Shown here piece after piece: positions 1-6,223 of a stretch of DNA of 39,355 nucleotides. Origin of the DNA: Candidatus Nealsoniibacteriota bacterium. Its GTDB lineage: Bacteria > Patescibacteriota > Minisyncoccia > Minisyncoccales > GWA2-38-27. Numbering within the stretch: position 1 is the first letter of the stretch; the number at the start of each line of letters is the position of its first letter. The position numbers and the translations under genes are program-made. Location: NCBI GenBank assembly GCA_030616085.1, contig JAUWYA010000006.1, positions 1-39,355 of the forward strand. Reading direction: 5' to 3'. A model generated the notes under the pieces. It did no database searches and was not told the origin of the DNA. It saw only the letters and a list, made by a program, of their open reading frames with translations.

Positions 1-91
1 CTACCATGTTCTTAATAGATATCTTTTTATCTAAGATAGGCTTAATCCATCTTAATTTTTCTTCTTTTGTTGATTTGGGCATAGTTTTCAT
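1..91 (-). CDS. N-terminus of a possible transposase or HTH protein (partial)
   Basis: An open frame runs off the left edge on the minus strand. It starts at 91 (MKTMPKSTKEEK) or at the in-frame ATG at 82 (MPKSTKEEKLRWIKP). The visible 27 to 30 residues are basic and helical, and they resemble the start of helix-turn-helix/DDE transposases (IS481-like) that I recall from CPR genomes. That resemblance is from memory and the stretch is too short to be decisive. No inverted repeat or direct repeat marking an IS end is visible between 92 and 140. It could equally be a small regulator. Confidence 0.35.
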   Translation of the reverse strand, partial: MKTMPKSTKEEKLRWIKPILDKKISIKNMV

Positions 92-146
92 ATGCCCTTA
101 GATTAGCAGAAAAGTGCAATATGTGTGTATACATTACCCAAGTAAC

Positions 147-177
147 TTGACAAGTTAAACATAATAAGTAATATATT
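147..177 (+). promoter_or_regulatory. Sigma70-type promoter for the gene at 330
   Basis: A perfect TTGACA lies at 147-152. It is followed by AATATA at 17 bases or TATATT (172-177) at 19 bases. The start codon is about 150 bases downstream, so the transcript would have a leader of roughly 145 bases. I see no clear hairpin in that leader. Confidence 0.5.
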
Positions 178-329
178 TATTAGAACCTTTAAATAAGAAT
201 TTCGGTGCGTTGCCGTAATTTATATAACTTTTTGGGTTGTGCCAAGATTCGTATCTTTAATGTGGAGAATCTGCATTAAAGGAAGATAAATTTTGGCGAA
301 TTAGCGAAATGCAGAAAGGAAGGTAGAAA

Positions 330-1406
330 ATGAAAGAATTATTGGAACGACCAGAAGAAGGTCAAGCGTTGGAATTGTTAAGGTTATTTGTAAGGAGAAG
401 AGTCAGCAAGAAGATAATGCAGATGATTTTGGAGAATTCTCTATCATGGTTCAAGCAGGAACTTTGTGAGAAATTACTGTTAGTGGCAAAAGAGGAAACA
501 TCGAAGATGAAAGATGAAGACGAGCATAACACTTGTAAAACTCTTTGCTTGGCTCTTATCGCTTCTGCAACAAGAAGCGAAGACGATATAGAGGTCTTAA
601 GAAAGGCAATTTCATCTGAGAAATACCCAAGATTGAATTGCTTTATTTTGCTTGCTTCTGCAACGAAAAAGAAAGAAGATTTTAGAGCCATACTCGGGGA
701 AGTAGCTTCTTCAGATAATTTTTCAGACGAGATTAAATCTCTCGTCTGGTTGGCTAGAATAAGTGAAGAGCCCAAAACTTATATAGAAAAAGCTCGTAAG
801 AAGTTATCAGGATTGGCCAAAAATGCTAAATTAGGCTCGGAGGATTATTATTGGATTGCGGGAGCTGCAACAGATGTCGCTAGCTTCACAAATGAAGAAA
901 AGGATATTCTTTTTGTTCGTGATTGCGTCTTGAAAATGAAAGAAGATGACTATTATCTAAAAAGCTCTATCATGCTTAATTTATTTAGAGCTACAAGAGA
1001 TAAAACAGACAGTGGTTTCGCAAGAGATCTTATTTCAAAAATAGACCATTCAGATTTCAAAAAGAGGCATTTGGCAGAGTTGGCAATGCTTACTAAAGAT
1101 TCCAGTGATATCTTGGCTGCCAACCATATAGTTGGATCCGACGGGGAATCACTTTGTTATATCGCGAAAGCAACTTTGCTTTCATCAGACATTGACAGAG
1201 CGTATAGGGCAGTTTCTGGTCGAGAACGACTTCTTATGACGAGCATTGAGGAGGAAGACTCAAGCGAATTCGATGTTTTACTATCAGCAGCCATAGAAGC
1301 GAAAAGATTTGATATAGTTGAGAAGTTGATAATTGAAGCTTCAGGATACCATAAAGTCAGACATTGCATAAGAGCGTATAATAAGCTTGCGCCCATTATT
1401 GATTAG
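330..1406 (+). CDS. Hypothetical alpha-helical repeat protein
   Basis: A protein of 358 residues with no signal peptide or membrane segment, so probably cytoplasmic. Short degenerate helical units recur about every 35 to 40 residues, for example LALIASATRSEDD, FILLASATKKKEDF, LVWLARISEEP, SIMLNLFRATRDK and AELAMLTKDSSD. This pattern suggests an alpha-solenoid of HEAT/TPR-like helical pairs, which typically act as binding scaffolds. The start is well supported by a strong Shine-Dalgarno (AAAGGAAGG at 315-323) six bases before ATG. A canonical terminator follows the stop at once, so the gene is a single-gene unit. I do not recognise a named family. Its strong ribosome-binding site, unlike neighbouring housekeeping genes, fits an accessory gene. 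Confidence 0.75.
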   Translation: MKELLERPEEGQALELLRLFVRRRVSKKIMQMILENSLSWFKQELCEKLLLVAKEETSKMKDEDEHNTCKTLCLALIASATRSEDDIEVLRKAISSEKYPRLNCFILLASATKKKEDFRAILGEVASSDNFSDEIKSLVWLARISEEPKTYIEKARKKLSGLAKNAKLGSEDYYWIAGAATDVASFTNEEKDILFVRDCVLKMKEDDYYLKSSIMLNLFRATRDKTDSGFARDLISKIDHSDFKKRHLAELAMLTKDSSDILAANHIVGSDGESLCYIAKATLLSSDIDRAYRAVSGRERLLMTSIEEEDSSEFDVLLSAAIEAKRFDIVEKLIIEASGYHKVRHCIRAYNKLAPIID

Positions 1407-1415
1407 AGCAAAAGC

Positions 1416-1448
1416 AAAACCGAGAGATTTCAACTCTCGGTTTTTTTT
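1416..1448 (+). terminator. Rho-independent terminator
   Basis: Stem CCGAGAG (1420-1426) pairs with CTCTCGG (1434-1440) around a seven-base loop, extended by AAAA/TTTT, then eight Ts (1441-1448). It begins ten bases after the stop of the helical-repeat gene. Confidence 0.9.
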
Positions 1449-1481
1449 AATTTTTGAAAAAGCTGAATTTTGAAGAATTAT

Positions 1482-4244
1482 TTATATAACACTTCTCAAA
1501 TATTTTCCTGTATAACTCTCTTTGCTCTTGCTGATTTGAAAAGGTGTGCCCTCGGCTACAATATAGCCGCCTTTATCCCCGCCTTCTGGTCCAAGATCGA
1601 TACACCACTGAGCGTTACGAACAATGTCTAAATTGTGCTCGCAGCAAAGGACAGTGTTTCCCTTATTAACCAATTCTCTTAGCACATTAACCAATTTTTT
1701 AATATCATCCGGATGAAGACCAGTCGTTGGTTCATCCAAAATATATAATGTCTTGCCAAAAGATTTTCTGGAAAGCTCAGTAGCCAACTTTACTCTCTGA
1801 GCTTCACCTCCAGATAAAGAAGGCGCTGGCTGGCCAAGCTGGATATACGATAATCCGACTTGGTTTAAAGCTTTTAATTTCTGAGAAAGACTTGGCACAT
1901 CTTTAAAAAAGCTCAAAGCTTCTTCAATTGTCATATCTAAAACATCAGCAATGCTCTTGCCCTTGTATTCAATTTCAAGAGATTCTCTATTATATCTCCT
2001 GCCCTTGCATTCTTTGCATTCAACATATACATCTGGAAGAAAATACATTTCAACTTTAATCCGACCCTGGCCTTCGCATGCTTCACATCTTCCTCCTTTA
2101 GCATTAAAACTGAAACGACCAGAAGAATAACCCCTGATTTCAGCCTCCTTAGTTTTGGAAAACAGCTCCCTTATATATGAGAAAGCGCCTGTGTAAGTTG
2201 CAGGATTAGAACGAGGAGTTCTGCCGATCGGCGACTGATCAACCAAAACAACTTTATTTAGAAATTCAGCGCCTAAAATCTTCTTATGTTCGCCTGGTTC
2301 TTGTTTTGCGTGATAAAACTTTTTAAGCAATGCTTTAGCTAAAATATCATTCATTAAAGAACTTTTGCCAGAACCAGAAACACCAGTTATGCAAACAAAT
2401 TTATTAAGAGGAATCCTAACATCAATATTCTTTAAATTATGCTCTGTTGCTTCTTTGATTCTTAAGAATTTTGCCCGATCATTCGATCGGGTACCCGGTC
2501 GAATGATCGGGTGGACTTTGGATTTTCCAGAAAGATATTGTCCAGTTAAAGTCTTTGATTTCAGCAATTGCTTCGGTGTCCCTTCAAATATAATCCGCCC
2601 TCCTTGTTTCCCTGCTCCAGGCCCAACATCAATTACCCAGTCAGAAGAACGAATCGTCTGATTATCATGCTCAACAACAATTACTGAATTACCAAGATCT
2701 CTTAATTTTTTAAGTGTTTTAATCAATCTTGCTTGATCTCTAGGATGAAGACCAACCGAAGGTTCATCTAAAATGTATAAAACTCCTGTTAGTTTTGAGC
2801 CAATTTGAGTAGCTAATCTTATCCTTTGCCCTTCTCCTCCAGCTAAAGTAACGGCCTTCCTATCTAAACACAGATAATCAAGCCCAACGTCAATAAGAAA
2901 CTGCAGACGAATAAGAATTTCTTTAACTATTGGCTGAGCAATTTTAGAAAAGTCCTTCTCAAAGAACAGCTTTGCCTGACTAATTGACATTCCTACTATT
3001 TCATCAATTGATTTGTCTTCTACTTTCACTGCTAAAACTTCTGGTTTCAATCTTTTGCCTAAACATTCAGGACATTGCCTTTTTACCATATACTGTTCAA
3101 TTTCCTGGCGAGTCCAGTCAGAATTAGTTTCATGATACTTTGTCTCAAGATTAGATATTACGCCCTCAAACCCTTCACCTTTGGCTAAAGGTGAAGGGCC
3201 GTAAAGAATAATATTCAATATCTTTTTTGACAAACTCTCAACCGGTTCATTTAAAGAGAAATCATGTTTATCTGCTAAATCAGAAATTTGATGCAAAGAA
3301 CGATAAGACATAATTGCTCCTTCAGCAATAGTTAGTCTTGGATTAGGAATAAGAAGTTCTGGATCAATCCTTAATTTCTCGCCCAAACCAGTACAAACAG
3401 GACAAGCCCCGCAAGGACTGTTGAAAGAAAAAAGACGCGGCTCTAATTCCGGCAAAAAAACTCCGCACTTCTGACAAACAAAATTAGCGCTGAAAACTAA
3501 ATCGTTAACAATAACGCTCCCTTTGCCTATTTTTAAACCTATTTCTAAAGAATCTTTTAATCTTAATTTATCTATCCCGTTAGAGATATTTTTGTTTCGT
3601 GTTTTCTTTTTACTTTTAGAATCTCTAACGGGGTCTAAATCTTCATCAATTATTAATTCATCTACCACTATTTCAATATTATGATTTTTTTCCGGCGCTT
3701 TATCAACAAAATAAATATTTCCATCAGCTCTAACTCTGACAAATCCTTTTCTTTTAATCTGTTCTAAAGAATAATTTGTTGGCGCTAAAATAATAATTTT
3801 TGTTTTCTTAACAAATTTCAGAATTTGTTCAACTATTTGATTAACTGTTTGCTGCGAAATTGGCTTCCTGCACTTTGGACAATAAGGCTTTCCAATTTTA
3901 GCAAATAAAAGACGGAGATAATCATAAATCTCCGCCATAGTTCCAACTGTAGAACGAGGATTATGACCTGCTTTTCTCTGATCAATAGAAATAGCCGGGC
4001 TTATGCCTTCTATTTTTTCAACATCCGGCTTATCCATTATCCCTAAAAACTGCCTGGCGTAAGTAGATAAACTTTCAACATATCTTCTCTGACCTTCAGC
4101 ATATAAAGTGTCAAATGCTAGGGATGATTTGCCAGAACCTGAAATACCAGTAATCACTACTAATTTATTTCTTGGTATATCAACGCTAACATTCTTTAAA
4201 TTATGAACCTTAGCTCCTTTAATTTTAATAACCTCTTTTTTCAT
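1482..4244 (-). CDS. uvrA: Excinuclease ABC subunit A (UvrA)
   Basis: UvrA is the dimeric ATPase that finds bulky DNA damage and loads UvrB in nucleotide excision repair. The two ABC modules are intact. Walker A GISGSGKS lies at 33-40 and GVSGSGKSSL in the second half. Signature loops are LAGGEGQR (Ala in place of the usual Ser) and LSGGEAQR, with ILDEP Walker B motifs after each. Two C-x2-C-x19-C-x2-C zinc modules are present (CQKC...CPVC; CEAC...CKEC). At 920 residues it is slightly below the usual 940 despite extra material. Three palindromic DNA elements sit in frame in variable surface linkers, encoding about residues 205-223, 349-358 and 578-591. A weak AAGG precedes the ATG. It is transcribed alone from a promoter at 4263-4291. 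Confidence 0.97.
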   Translation of the reverse strand: MKKEVIKIKGAKVHNLKNVSVDIPRNKLVVITGISGSGKSSLAFDTLYAEGQRRYVESLSTYARQFLGIMDKPDVEKIEGISPAISIDQRKAGHNPRSTVGTMAEIYDYLRLLFAKIGKPYCPKCRKPISQQTVNQIVEQILKFVKKTKIIILAPTNYSLEQIKRKGFVRVRADGNIYFVDKAPEKNHNIEIVVDELIIDEDLDPVRDSKSKKKTRNKNISNGIDKLRLKDSLEIGLKIGKGSVIVNDLVFSANFVCQKCGVFLPELEPRLFSFNSPCGACPVCTGLGEKLRIDPELLIPNPRLTIAEGAIMSYRSLHQISDLADKHDFSLNEPVESLSKKILNIILYGPSPLAKGEGFEGVISNLETKYHETNSDWTRQEIEQYMVKRQCPECLGKRLKPEVLAVKVEDKSIDEIVGMSISQAKLFFEKDFSKIAQPIVKEILIRLQFLIDVGLDYLCLDRKAVTLAGGEGQRIRLATQIGSKLTGVLYILDEPSVGLHPRDQARLIKTLKKLRDLGNSVIVVEHDNQTIRSSDWVIDVGPGAGKQGGRIIFEGTPKQLLKSKTLTGQYLSGKSKVHPIIRPGTRSNDRAKFLRIKEATEHNLKNIDVRIPLNKFVCITGVSGSGKSSLMNDILAKALLKKFYHAKQEPGEHKKILGAEFLNKVVLVDQSPIGRTPRSNPATYTGAFSYIRELFSKTKEAEIRGYSSGRFSFNAKGGRCEACEGQGRIKVEMYFLPDVYVECKECKGRRYNRESLEIEYKGKSIADVLDMTIEEALSFFKDVPSLSQKLKALNQVGLSYIQLGQPAPSLSGGEAQRVKLATELSRKSFGKTLYILDEPTTGLHPDDIKKLVNVLRELVNKGNTVLCCEHNLDIVRNAQWCIDLGPEGGDKGGYIVAEGTPFQISKSKESYTGKYLRSVI
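2474..2511. repeat. In-frame twin-hairpin palindrome in uvrA
   Basis: A 38-base dyad with one mismatch. It also folds as two 18-base hairpins separated by TA. Hairpin one is CCCGATC-ATTC-GATCGGG; hairpin two is CCCGGTC-GAAT-GATCGGG. The tetraloops ATTC and GAAT are reverse complements. On the coding strand it encodes part of HPIIRPGTRSNDRAK, in the linker just before the second ABC module. Confidence 0.85.
3171..3198. repeat. In-frame hairpin palindrome in uvrA
   Basis: Perfect 12-base arms (CCCTTCACCTTT at 3171-3182, AAAGGTGAAGGG at 3187-3198) flank the tetraloop GGCT. On the coding strand it encodes SPLAKGEG between ILYG and FEGVI, a region variable among UvrA proteins. Confidence 0.85.
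3576..3632. repeat. In-frame 57-base inverted-repeat element in uvrA
   Basis: Perfect 12-base arms, CCCGTTAGAGAT (3576-3587) and ATCTCTAACGGG (3621-3632), bracket 33 bases. The 57-base total is exactly 19 codons. It encodes PVRDSKSKKKTRNKNISNG, an insert between the usual VDELII and LKDSLE segments of UvrA. Confidence 0.8.
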
Positions 4245-4262
4245 ACCTTGTAGAAGTAATCC

Positions 4263-4291
4263 ATTATACCTAAAATTTCAAAAGATTTCAA
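4263..4291 (-). promoter_or_regulatory. uvrA promoter
   Basis: Read on the minus strand: TTGAAA (4286-4291), 17-base spacer, TATAAT (4263-4268), about 18 bases before the uvrA ATG. I see no SOS-box-like dyad overlapping it. Confidence 0.75.
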
Positions 4292-4342
4292 TAACAAAAG
4301 AAGCTAAGCTCATTTGCCCGAGGCCCGTCCTCGGACAGTTTT

Positions 4343-4393
4343 TTAAATAAAAAGCGTGGTAATATTGATTGTTTATCAATACACCACGCTTTA
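4343..4393 (-). terminator. Two-tier terminator after the zinc-finger gene
   Basis: Perfect 10-base outer stem AAAGCGTGGT/ACCACGCTTT (4351-4360, 4383-4392) and inner stem TATTGAT/ATCAATA with a five-base loop. On the minus strand a T-rich run follows. It separates the zinc-finger gene from uvrA. A second small hairpin (CCGAGG/CCTCGG, 4314-4335) lies between it and uvrA. Confidence 0.8.
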
Positions 4394-4419
4394 TGCGATG
4401 TTATCGCAGGGTTTGAAGT

Positions 4420-4656
4420 TTAGCTGTCGAGCTCTTTTGTTTCTGTAAACTCTTTCGGCTTTGATGTTTTTGTTGATTCCAACAGAAGCTTCTTGCAGAG
4501 ATCAACACAGTCATTGCATATATAAGGCACTATGTTAATCTCGCCAAACTGTTCTCCCTCCTTTGATGAACAATTGATTCTTATGGGAGGACCTTCAATT
4601 AATTGTTGGGTTTTTGCAACTCCTTCTTTGCAGAAACTACATTTTACCTTTTTCAT
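4420..4656 (-). CDS. Stand-alone ClpX-type zinc-finger protein
   Basis: A 78-residue protein. Its ends match the zinc-binding domain of ClpX: CSFC (Cys6, Cys9) at the start and YICNDCVDLC (Cys47, Cys50) later, with the typical IEGP segment between. In ClpX the spacing between the Cys pairs is about 18; here it is 37, so about 19 residues (INCSSKEGEQFGEI region) are added. There is no AAA+ domain: the frame ends in a charged tail. In ClpX this domain dimerises and binds adaptors and substrates, so this may be a small adaptor or decoy, which is inference. It has a near-perfect promoter, an AAAGG site before ATG and a strong terminator, indicating a self-contained, well-expressed gene. Confidence 0.8.
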   Translation of the reverse strand: MKKVKCSFCKEGVAKTQQLIEGPPIRINCSSKEGEQFGEINIVPYICNDCVDLCKKLLLESTKTSKPKEFTETKELDS

Positions 4657-4733
4657 GATAAAGCCTTTCTTAAATGTTTTTCTGATTTTTGTTAATTTGC
4701 TTAACTCAAAACCTACTTACGCACATTGTCTAC

Positions 4734-4762
4734 ATTATACACCCATTGTTTAAATATGTCAA
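4734..4762 (-). promoter_or_regulatory. Consensus promoter of the zinc-finger gene
   Basis: Minus strand: TTGACA (4757-4762), exactly 17 bases, TATAAT (4734-4739). It is the closest match to the sigma70 consensus in the window. The leader is about 70 bases. Confidence 0.9.
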
Positions 4763-4818
4763 GCGTTTTGGAAAATAGACCTAATTTAAGAAGCTAAACT
4801 TCTTGTTTTTATAGAACC

Positions 4819-5028
4819 AAAAAACCTTCATAATATGAAGGCTTTGGATAATGAAGGTGCTGAGTTCCCGTTGTCACAGCACAAGCCTCTTTCTTCTTCT
4901 CAGACTTTAGGCAGGGCTTCTGAGACCCCCTTTCGAGGGAGTGATCAGCTCCTCGCGTCTACATTTATCGACGGTGAGTTATCCATTCAATATGTATGCC
5001 GTCTTCGGACTCTTCCGCCACTTCATTA
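4819..5028 (-). ncRNA. Structured small RNA of unknown class
   Basis: A self-contained RNA unit of about 210 bases. TATAAT (5036-5041) with TTGAAA (5061-5066, spacer 19) lies upstream. An intrinsic terminator closes it (CCTTCATA/TATGAAGG at 4825-4841, then six Ts on the minus strand, 4819-4824). The transcript starts AAUGAAG, complementary to CUUCAUU near its 3' end, giving a closing stem. Internal helices include GACGG/CCGUC, CGAGGAG/CUCC-CUCG, CUCAGA/UCUGAG and GUGCUG/CAGCAC. No coding frame on either strand looks real. The size and overall closed shape would suit 6S RNA, but I cannot show the 6S central bubble. The hallmark sequences of RNase P RNA, tmRNA and the SRP GGAA hairpin are absent. 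Confidence 0.65.
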
Positions 5029-5035
5029 CAATATT

Positions 5036-5066
5036 ATTATAGCATAAAATAAGATTTTAGTTTCAA
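5036..5066 (-). promoter_or_regulatory. Promoter of the small RNA
   Basis: Minus strand: TTGAAA (5061-5066), 19-base spacer, TATAAT (5036-5041). The -35 overlaps the T-run end of the terminator hairpin behind the toxin remnant, so the two units are packed tightly. Confidence 0.6.
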
Positions 5067-5084
5067 AAGGAGCTAAGCTCCTTT
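5061..5084 (-). terminator. Hairpin terminator after the toxin remnant
   Basis: AAAGGAGCT and AGCTCCTTT (5066-5074, 5076-5084) form a nine-base stem. On the minus strand TTTTG follows. It overlaps the toxin stop codon. Related but degenerate AGCTTAGCT-type hairpins occur at 4289-4302 and 4786-4803. Confidence 0.5.
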
Positions 5085-5347
5085 ACCTATAAATATCTTT
5101 ACGATGACCAACATCAATAAGCTTTATAACTTCGGGGTTCTTAAATTGAAAAATTACTCGCCAATCACGAGTAATTCTAAATGAGTAAAAACCAACTAAT
5201 GGACCGGTTAAAGGTTTGCTATGCAAAAAGGGGGTGAAAAGGATTTTGCTGAAGAAATTCTAATTGTTTGACTAATTTTTCTTGAAGATTTTTAGGAAGC
5301 CTTTTGGCCGATTTGAGAAAACCTTTACTATAGATTAATGAAATCAT
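5083..5347 (-). pseudogene. RelE/ParE-type toxin, frameshifted
   Basis: Minus-strand translation from ATG at 5347 gives MISLIYSKGFLKSAKRLP... and then hits a TAG at 5219-5221. Dropping one T from the five-T run (A5 at 5225-5229 on the plus strand) restores a full frame. This continues HSKPLTGPLVGFYSFRITRD, WRVIF and GHRKDIYR to a TAA at 5083-5085. FRITRDWRVIF and a terminal GHRKDIY are hallmark segments of RelE/ParE ribosome-dependent mRNases or gyrase poisons. The start overlaps the antitoxin stop by ATGA, the usual toxin-antitoxin coupling. The lesion sits in a homopolymer, so it may be a real inactivation, a sequencing error or a slippage site. Confidence 0.8.
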
Positions 5348-5565
5348 GAACTTTTTTGAATCTGTACAAAAAAACTTTTAGTATCTTTAAAAGTAAATCC
5401 TGCTCTCTCTTTGGAGAGCCGTAGAATTTTTTTAACAAATTCTGGCCGATATTCCCCTTCTTCATCTTTTGCTAAAGCTCCAATAAGAAAAGAGCGAAGC
5501 ATTCCCATCTCCCTTTTAAGATCGGAGACTTCCCGATTAAGTTTTTCTTCAACTTCTTGAGTCAT
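5344..5565 (-). CDS. Antitoxin partner of the RelE/ParE-like toxin
   Basis: A charged, helical 73-residue protein (MTQEVEEKLNREVSDLKREM...) with a likely N-terminal coiled-coil segment and a C-terminal FTFKDTKSFF tail that could wrap the toxin. It overlaps the toxin start by four bases. I chose the ATG at 5565 over an upstream one at 5601, because the promoter (TTGACA 5596-5601, -10 ATAATA on plus at 5573-5578) would otherwise lie in the coding region. From that promoter the mRNA is leaderless. I cannot assign it to a specific antitoxin fold (RelB, Phd or other). With the toxin broken it may remain as a relic or silence other toxins. Confidence 0.75.
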   Translation of the reverse strand: MTQEVEEKLNREVSDLKREMGMLRSFLIGALAKDEEGEYRPEFVKKILRLSKERAGFTFKDTKSFFVQIQKSS

Positions 5566-5572
5566 CGATTTT

Positions 5573-5601
5573 ATAATAATCTTTTTAAAAAACTTTGTCA
5601 A
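5573..5601 (-). promoter_or_regulatory. Promoter of the antitoxin-toxin operon (leaderless)
   Basis: Minus strand: TTGACA (5596-5601), 17 bases, TATTAT (5573-5578), seven bases before ATG at 5565. It is back to back with the plus-strand promoter at 5611-5639. Confidence 0.75.
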
Positions 5602-5610
5602 CTATTATTA

Positions 5611-5639
5611 TTGACTTCTTTAGGGAATTCTGATAACAT
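5611..5639 (+). promoter_or_regulatory. Leaderless promoter of the holin-like/secG operon
   Basis: TTGACT (5611-5616), 17 bases, TAACAT (5634-5639), six bases before the ATG at 5646. Transcription would start at or beside the A of the start codon. No Shine-Dalgarno is present. Confidence 0.65.
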
Positions 5640-5645
5640 ATATTA

Positions 5646-6008
5646 ATGCATATAGGAAAACTACTCTTTCATATTATCTCTGGGGCATTAGGTCTTTTTT
5701 TAGCTGCAAAGTTCATACCAGGAGTAGAATTTATGGGCAGTTATAAGATGCTGATGATAATTGGTGGAGCTTTAGGAATAATCAATTTCTTTATCAAGCC
5801 AATCTTAAAAGCAATCTCTCTGCCTATAAGAATACTGACTCTTGGAATTTTCAGCTTAGTAATAAATATGGCAATGGTCTGGCTAATAGAGATTCTTTTC
5901 CCAAGAGATTTAGAAATTACTGGCCTGCTTCCTCTTTTCTTAACAACAATCATAATCTGGGCCCTTAATTTCTTTTTTGGAGTATATTCTCCTAAGAAAA
6001 ACATATGA
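5646..6008 (+). CDS. Phage-holin-IV/YvlD-like membrane protein
   Basis: 120 residues with four hydrophobic segments (about 5-22, 33-58, 63-86, 92-115). The LGIINFFIKPILKAISLPI and LTLGIFSLVINMAMVWL stretches match the superfamily IV holin/YvlD family of inner-membrane proteins, found widely outside phages. The function in bacteria is not settled; membrane stress roles are suggested for YvlD. The stop overlaps the secG start by four bases (ATGA), so the two are translationally coupled. No phage genes are nearby, so I do not read it as a lysis gene. Confidence 0.8.
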   Translation: MHIGKLLFHIISGALGLFLAAKFIPGVEFMGSYKMLMIIGGALGIINFFIKPILKAISLPIRILTLGIFSLVINMAMVWLIEILFPRDLEITGLLPLFLTTIIIWALNFFFGVYSPKKNI

Positions 6009-6223
6009 ATACTATTTTACCAATTGCTCAAAGCATAATTGCTATTCTTTTAATTATCTTTATCCTTGTTCAACAAAGAGGAACTGCTTTGGGTTCTGCT
6101 TTTGGAGGCGAAGGAGGTAGTTTTTATTCTACTCGCAGAGGCATTCAGAAAAAAATCTTTTGGGCAACCATAATATTTGGAGCTCTCTTTGTTATCTCAG
6201 CTCTATTAAATCTCATTATCTAA
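6005..6223 (+). CDS. secG: Preprotein translocase subunit SecG
   Basis: A 72-residue protein with two membrane helices (about 4-22 and 51-71). Between them is the conserved loop with VQQRGTALGSAFGGEGG, characteristic of SecG. SecG supports SecYEG-mediated export. It is expressed from the leaderless promoter upstream via ATGA coupling. The next gene, an exported substrate-binding protein, starts right at its stop (TAAATG). Confidence 0.93.
   Translation: MNTILPIAQSIIAILLIIFILVQQRGTALGSAFGGEGGSFYSTRRGIQKKIFWATIIFGALFVISALLNLII

Noticed and set aside
4819-5028. RNase P RNA, tmRNA or SRP RNA
   Set aside because: I looked for the GAGGAAAGUCC and ACAGAA cores, the tRNA-like ends of tmRNA and the SRP GGAA hairpin; none is present.
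4835-5047. Plus-strand open frame of 70 codons
   Set aside because: It is antisense to the structured RNA, has no ribosome-binding site and looks like no protein family.
5646-6008. Prophage remnant because of the holin-like protein
   Set aside because: No other phage genes nearby; this family is common in chromosomes and the gene is coupled to secG.
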